Origin: Panagrolaimus kolymaensis
Lineage: Eukaryota > Nematoda > Chromadorea > Rhabditida > Panagrolaimidae
Direction of reading: 5' to 3'
DNA: 64,000 bases
Assembly (NCBI GenBank): GCA_028622995.1
Contig: JAJQJQ010000007.1
Location: 3,720,001-3,784,000 of the forward strand
Of this stretch, positions 59,691 through 64,000 are shown one piece after another; position 1 is the first letter of the stretch; every line of letters begins with the position of its first letter. A program made the translations under genes and the position numbers. Under the pieces are notes generated by a model. That model was not told the origin of the DNA. It did no database searches and saw only the letters and a program-made list of their open reading frames with translations.

Positions 59691-60883
59691 TTGGTTGCTT
59701 CAAGCATAAACCGATATCATTATTTTTGATGATTGAAGCATGCCTATCAATGGTGTGACTTTTCATTGTGCCTGCACTCTTCCGTCAATCTTTTTTTAAC
59801 TGAAGGGTGTTGGTATACAAGGAAAAGTACCACGACTAATGGCTATGCTACGGTATCGGCGGGTTACTTTAGTGCTCGACCGAAAGCTTCAATAAAAGCA
59901 TATAATTTTTGAATATTTAAGTCATAGACTTAGAAAAAATTTGTATGTAGGAAAAATATATTCGCGGAGGAAGTTAAAAATTTTTTCACAAATTTTTGTC
60001 CATTTCTTTTTTCAATTTTGTCCAATTTTTTATACATCCCCTTACACTTTTTAAGACACTGATGGGATTTTTTTGTACATTTTCGTATAAAATGCCTTTG
60101 GACATGGTCCAAGAGGTGTATACCCAAAAAAACCCATTGACGTACACTTTTTTAGCCATCCACGGGTGTTTTTTTTTTTGAGTGATAGTGTTTTTGGATT
60201 TGTTTTTTTGTATCTGGTTTTTATTTTCTCTCTATTTTTACAGTAAGTCTATATATCCATCTCATAACTCAATCATAAAAAACATTTTAATATCACATTT
60301 TTGCAACTTCTCCCATATTCAATGTGTTTCTTTGAAATCAAAAAAATATTTTGCAGCAAAGGCAAAAAAGCGAAGGTAGCATTTGCTTAATTTATTCATC
60401 TTTCGACAAAAACAAAAAAGTGGGAAGAGATTTATCCAGGAAAAAAGGGCGGAGGCCAGCTTATTTTAGCGCATTTGCTTCTTCCTGAGGTCGTAGTTGT
60501 TTCACCTCAATGTTGAGAGAGTGTCATCTCTTTTATTTAAATGGGAGGTCGTCACCTCAGCAACGGCTTTGTTTTATCCTTCCTGTTTAAAAAAAATGGA
60601 GGAAAGATTTAAAAAAAAGGCCGAGTTTACATTTTTATTCTTTTTTAATTGCTACGTTTCTTTTTTCTTAACCTTTAATTCTTCTTCTTAAAATGAATCA
60701 TAAATATGTACATAATAGACAATTGATAATAAACGTTTTTGACGTTCAGAAATGAAGAATACTACCTCTATTTTTTTTTACTATTCACATTCATAATTCT
60801 TGACACACGGGTATCATTATTTTGGTATTAATTTTCAATGTATTTATTTTTTCTATTTGAGGCCATCCGAAGAAGAGGAGCGC

Positions 60884-61278
60884 TTAAAGGACCCTGTTCA
60901 TTTGATCTTTTTTGAAATTTGTTTTCAAAAACCGCGGCTGGATATTCCATCATGCCGCAACATTGCAAAATGCAAAAGCCTTTGTTCCAATACTTAGAAA
61001 ATTTTTGGATTTTTTTGTTTTTTTCTGATGATGCACATATGTAGCTACTCTTCTAAATAGCTTTACGACACTCATCATCATATTAAAAGTAATGAATATA
61101 GGTAGTATTAATGCTATAAGACTTCATCATGTAGGCGAAATTCTCAAAAAAACAAAAAAATTTTCTAAGTATTGGAACAAAGGCTTTTGCATCTTGCAAT
61201 GTTGCGGCATGATGGAATATCCAGCCGCGGTTTTTGAAAACAAATTTCAAAAAAGATCAAAAGAGCATGGTCCTTTAA
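60884..61278. mobile_element. Young TTAA-flanked MITE with 140-bp inverted arms
   Basis: The element is 60888-61274, bounded by TTAA on both sides (60884-60887 and 61275-61278). The arms run from AGGACC inward for about 140 bases (left to about 61024, right from about 61138) with only a handful of differences, through CAAAAACCGCGGCTGG and TGCCGCAACATTGCAA. TTAA duplication is typical of piggyBac-group elements. It is non-coding, and the near identity of the arms indicates recent insertion. Confidence 0.85.
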
Positions 61279-64000
61279 TTTTCTTCCGGCTCGGTGCATT
61301 TTTTTTCTTTCATCTTCTTCTCTTCCTGCTCCTCTTCATTTTTTTTTGCTAAAACTCTAATCGCGCAATTGGAAAAAAAGGTCGTTGTCGTTCTTTCTTT
61401 TTTCTTCTCAGTTGCTTTTACTTTGCTTTAGCCTCTAGAGGTTTGGCAGTTTGCCCAAATATAAAATTTGTTCATTGAATGAAAATTAAAGCTCGCTGGT
61501 TTTTTTTCCGGATTAATTTGTCAAAAAAAAGTGCAACGCATTGAATGAAGATAGAAGAATCTTTGGTGTTGTTAAAAACGTTTTTTTTTCTGTTTCACAC
61601 TGGGAGACTATTTGTAATGAATTCCATTCCATTTTTCGCTCATTCGTTTTTGCTCAAAATTAATTATATTTTCAGTTTTTAACGAGCCACAAATTTTTTT
61701 GACACCAAATTATTTTTTATTTTTTTGATGTTAGAAACAAATTAACAAAATTTAATGATTGATGTGGAATTTTGGAGAGAGTAAAAATGAAAAAAAAGTG
61801 CAGGTTTTTTTTAATTATAAAATACATAAGTTTGAAGATTGAGAGAAAATTCAAGTCTGAAAAATTTATGTTTTTATAGTTTGTGAGGAAGTTTTATTTT
61901 TTATTACTTGCCAAATTGCTACTGTATTGTTTCCTCGTTTGTGACCTATTTATTTCAAAATCTCTTATGACTGACTCATTTCTTTAAATTCAAAACCATT
62001 TATTTTTCAATTTCTAAAAGGAGTTGTTGATTCATAATTTTTTCATTTTTTTTCTCGTTTGATTGCGCAAAGATGGAATATAAAAAAGGGAAGTATGTAT
62101 GCAACCACAACAATAAAGTTGCGCATATTCACTACTCGGTTGAACTTTTTCTAAAGGTTGTTGTTGTTAGTCCTCTTCGATGGAATAACATTGAATGAAC
62201 TTGTTTTTCACGTACATACTTTTCTACGATGCGAGAGCCAACCGCAACACATTGTTATTATTCGTTGTTCCTTCTTCCAAAATAAAATTTTAAAACTTTT
62301 TTCATCATTTTTTTCTAAAAATGACAATCCCACTTTTTGTGAAAAAAATCTTTTTTTAAAGTATGCAACACTCACGTTTTTGTATTTGTGCGTTATGAGT
62401 ATGTGTAAAAGAAGGGGGAGACACTTCACTCAAAAACGCTAATAATTTTTTTTAAATGAGAGAGAAAAGAAAAAAGGTCGTCGGATTATTTGCGTTTTTA
62501 TAATGTGTTGCTACAATATTTGCTTTATACTTTTACAAAAAAAAATGCAACCGAGAGTGCTTGAATTCATCATTCTTTTCTTTTTGCAAATATGCGTTTA
62601 CCCTAAAAAAATTATGATCAAGAAAAGTCTAAAGAACAGTTTTTATTTTCTTGATTGTTTAAAGGTATACATTTAAGTTTTAATCTAAAACTCAGTAAGT
62701 ATAAGTATTTGGTGGAAGTAAAAAAGTTAGATGGGGTTTTTTGATTAAAGATTCTTCTGTCTATCGATAATTATTTAGGTATATGAATTGCCATTTCGTG
62801 AATTTGTGACCAACATATAACAAAACAAGCGTATTTGATTCTAGATAATTTCTCATATCATTCGCTAGGAGCTTTTTAATTTTCTTGCTTCTTTTTACTT
62901 ATACTTGATTTTCAAATAAATTTTTGGCTATTTTTAATATATTTTTTATCAAGCTATAAGTAAAAAAACGCCTGCCTAAATGCTAACAGCCTTTTCAAAA
63001 TTCTAAAAAAATTCGTTTAACAAATTGATGTACGGCTTTTCAAAAAAATATATCTAAAGAATGTGTTTCTAATCATGGAAAAAAGAGTTGTTTATTCGTT
63101 GTTTAAAGCAATGAGATTTTAAGAAAAAATGGCCACGACAGTTGATAATTTTTTTTGCTCAAAAAGACAGGTGTCTTTATCCTTCAAATTTTTACCTTGA
63201 TTCATTTTCGGTTATACTATTTTTTTCATCCACACCATTTAAAAAAAATTATGTTTATAATTGACTAAAAGTATGCATTTTTCTTTTATTTTTAAAAAAA
63301 GAATGAATAACTTCCGGGAGTAAGAGGGATGTATATGCGTGTGCATGACAGCTAAATTGTCTAAAGGCTTACTGCGACCCTTATTTCATCCATCCAATAG
63401 AGTTTTGACTCTTGCAATCATGTAACCTTTTGCATTAACAAAGTGTATTATTATTTCTACTATTTTTTTTTCTTCTTGACACTTATTGGATATTTAGAAG
63501 ATTGATTACAAAATTATTGGAGATTTATGGTTGCTTTTAAAATTTTTAACTTGCACCCATGAGATATTCTTTGATTGAGGCTTTTGCTATAGCATTTAGA
63601 AACTTTTGTCATTGTATGCATTGAACTAGAGCTTTTTTTGAACTTTATCTGCTTTCACCATGTTTTAAAAGCGTTCTTTTAAATTAATTGCTATAAGCTT
63701 TTAAGGCACTATGGCGCCAATTAAATGATTCAATCTTGTTTACGCTATCCTTCAAATAATGATGACAAATTTAAATCAAAGCGGTATTATTGGGTTTAAA
63801 TTAGAAAAAAAGCGATTTCAAGTATCAAAATTGAAGAGGAAATAGAATTTTAAAGAGTGCTTCAACGAGGCTTGAAAAAGTGTTTGAGTAGCTGCTGTTA
63901 CAGCAGCCACAAAAAATAAAATAAATGCGCAAATAATTGAATGAATCGATTTTGATTTTTTTCTTTCGAGATTTTCCTTCTTTCTCTCTTTGAAATTTTA
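61279..64000. other. Gene-free AT-rich stretch to the window end
   Basis: 2.7 kb with homopolymer A and T runs and no exon chain or known RNA gene on either strand. It is probably intergenic, or a long intron of a gene beyond the window. Confidence 0.4.

Larger units (their letters stand above)
58308..60186. mobile_element. Old DNA transposon with long degenerate inverted repeats (1.9 kb)
   Basis: Left arm 58308-58602 and right arm 59955-60186 are inverted copies. Both begin ATCACTCAAAAAAAAA at the outside and end CCTCCGCGAATATATT at the inside, with shared islands between (GTACGT, ATACxAAAATGTA, GAAAxAAATGGxCAAAA). Identity is clearly below that of the young MITE at 60.9 kb, so this copy is old. 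The centre holds a decayed spliced minus-strand ORF (59120-59690) and a later hAT-like MITE insertion (58687-59053). I could not assign a superfamily. A clean target-site duplication is not evident. Confidence 0.6.

Noticed and set aside
1..64000. tRNA, rRNA, snRNA or spliced-leader RNA genes
   Set aside because: None recognised by eye on either strand. A covariance-model scan would be needed to exclude them.

Overview
The window is a 64 kb piece of an AT-rich nematode genome. The evidence is compact intron-rich genes (most introns about 45-60 bp, GT...TTTTCAG or TTTTAG), candidate trans-splice acceptors just upstream of some start codons, and nematode-type gene families: a multidomain astacin, a GT92 (DUF23) glycosyltransferase, a single-zinc-finger-pair muscleblind, and MED14/RGR-1. 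I cannot name the species. A clade IV-type nematode would fit the base composition, but that is inference. No CRISPR, rRNA, tRNA or bacterial operon was seen.

Layout. 1-665 (+) 3' part of proteasome subunit beta-1. 907-2188 (-) a DDAH-family protein that lacks the catalytic His. 3650-4957 (-) alpha-carbonic anhydrase with a probable GPI tail. 6492-8005 (-) testis-specific-type Ser/Thr kinase. 8721-11353 (+) secreted astacin with EGF, CUB and TSP1 modules. 11487-12606 (-) NAD(P)HX dehydratase. 13135-14211 (+) NADAR-domain protein. 14521-15264 (-) MED27 and 15714-19459 (-) MED14, neighbours on one strand. 19852-23045 (+) Integrator subunit 6, divergent from MED14. 23538-25221 (+) GT92 glycosyltransferase. 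26608-29836 (-) muscleblind (mbl-1). 29837-41070 is 11 kb without a recognisable gene. 41071-41876 (-) COQ4 and 41876-42279 (-) DNLZ share one base. 42650-52813 (+) 26S proteasome subunit RPN2, whose 4.4 kb intron 4 contains a complete 5-HT2-class receptor gene on the other strand (44971-48168). 53352-55074 (-) a type II membrane protein with two decayed METTL24-like modules. 55430-56131 (+) cap-binding protein NCBP2. 56132-64000 is gene-poor and transposon-rich. It holds an old 1.9 kb long-inverted-repeat element with a decayed spliced ORF, a hAT-like MITE inserted into it with a perfect 8-bp target duplication and poly-C/poly-G tracts in its arms, and a young TTAA-flanked MITE with almost identical 140-bp arms.

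Functional themes. Several neighbours serve the same process: two Mediator subunits plus an Integrator subunit around one 0.4 kb divergent promoter (RNA polymerase II transcription), two mitochondrial proteins (DNLZ, COQ4) overlapping at TAATG, and two proteasome subunits in the window. All gene models were built by hand from reading frame, splice sites and phase. Every exon chain given below keeps an open frame from start to stop, but none is checked against transcripts.
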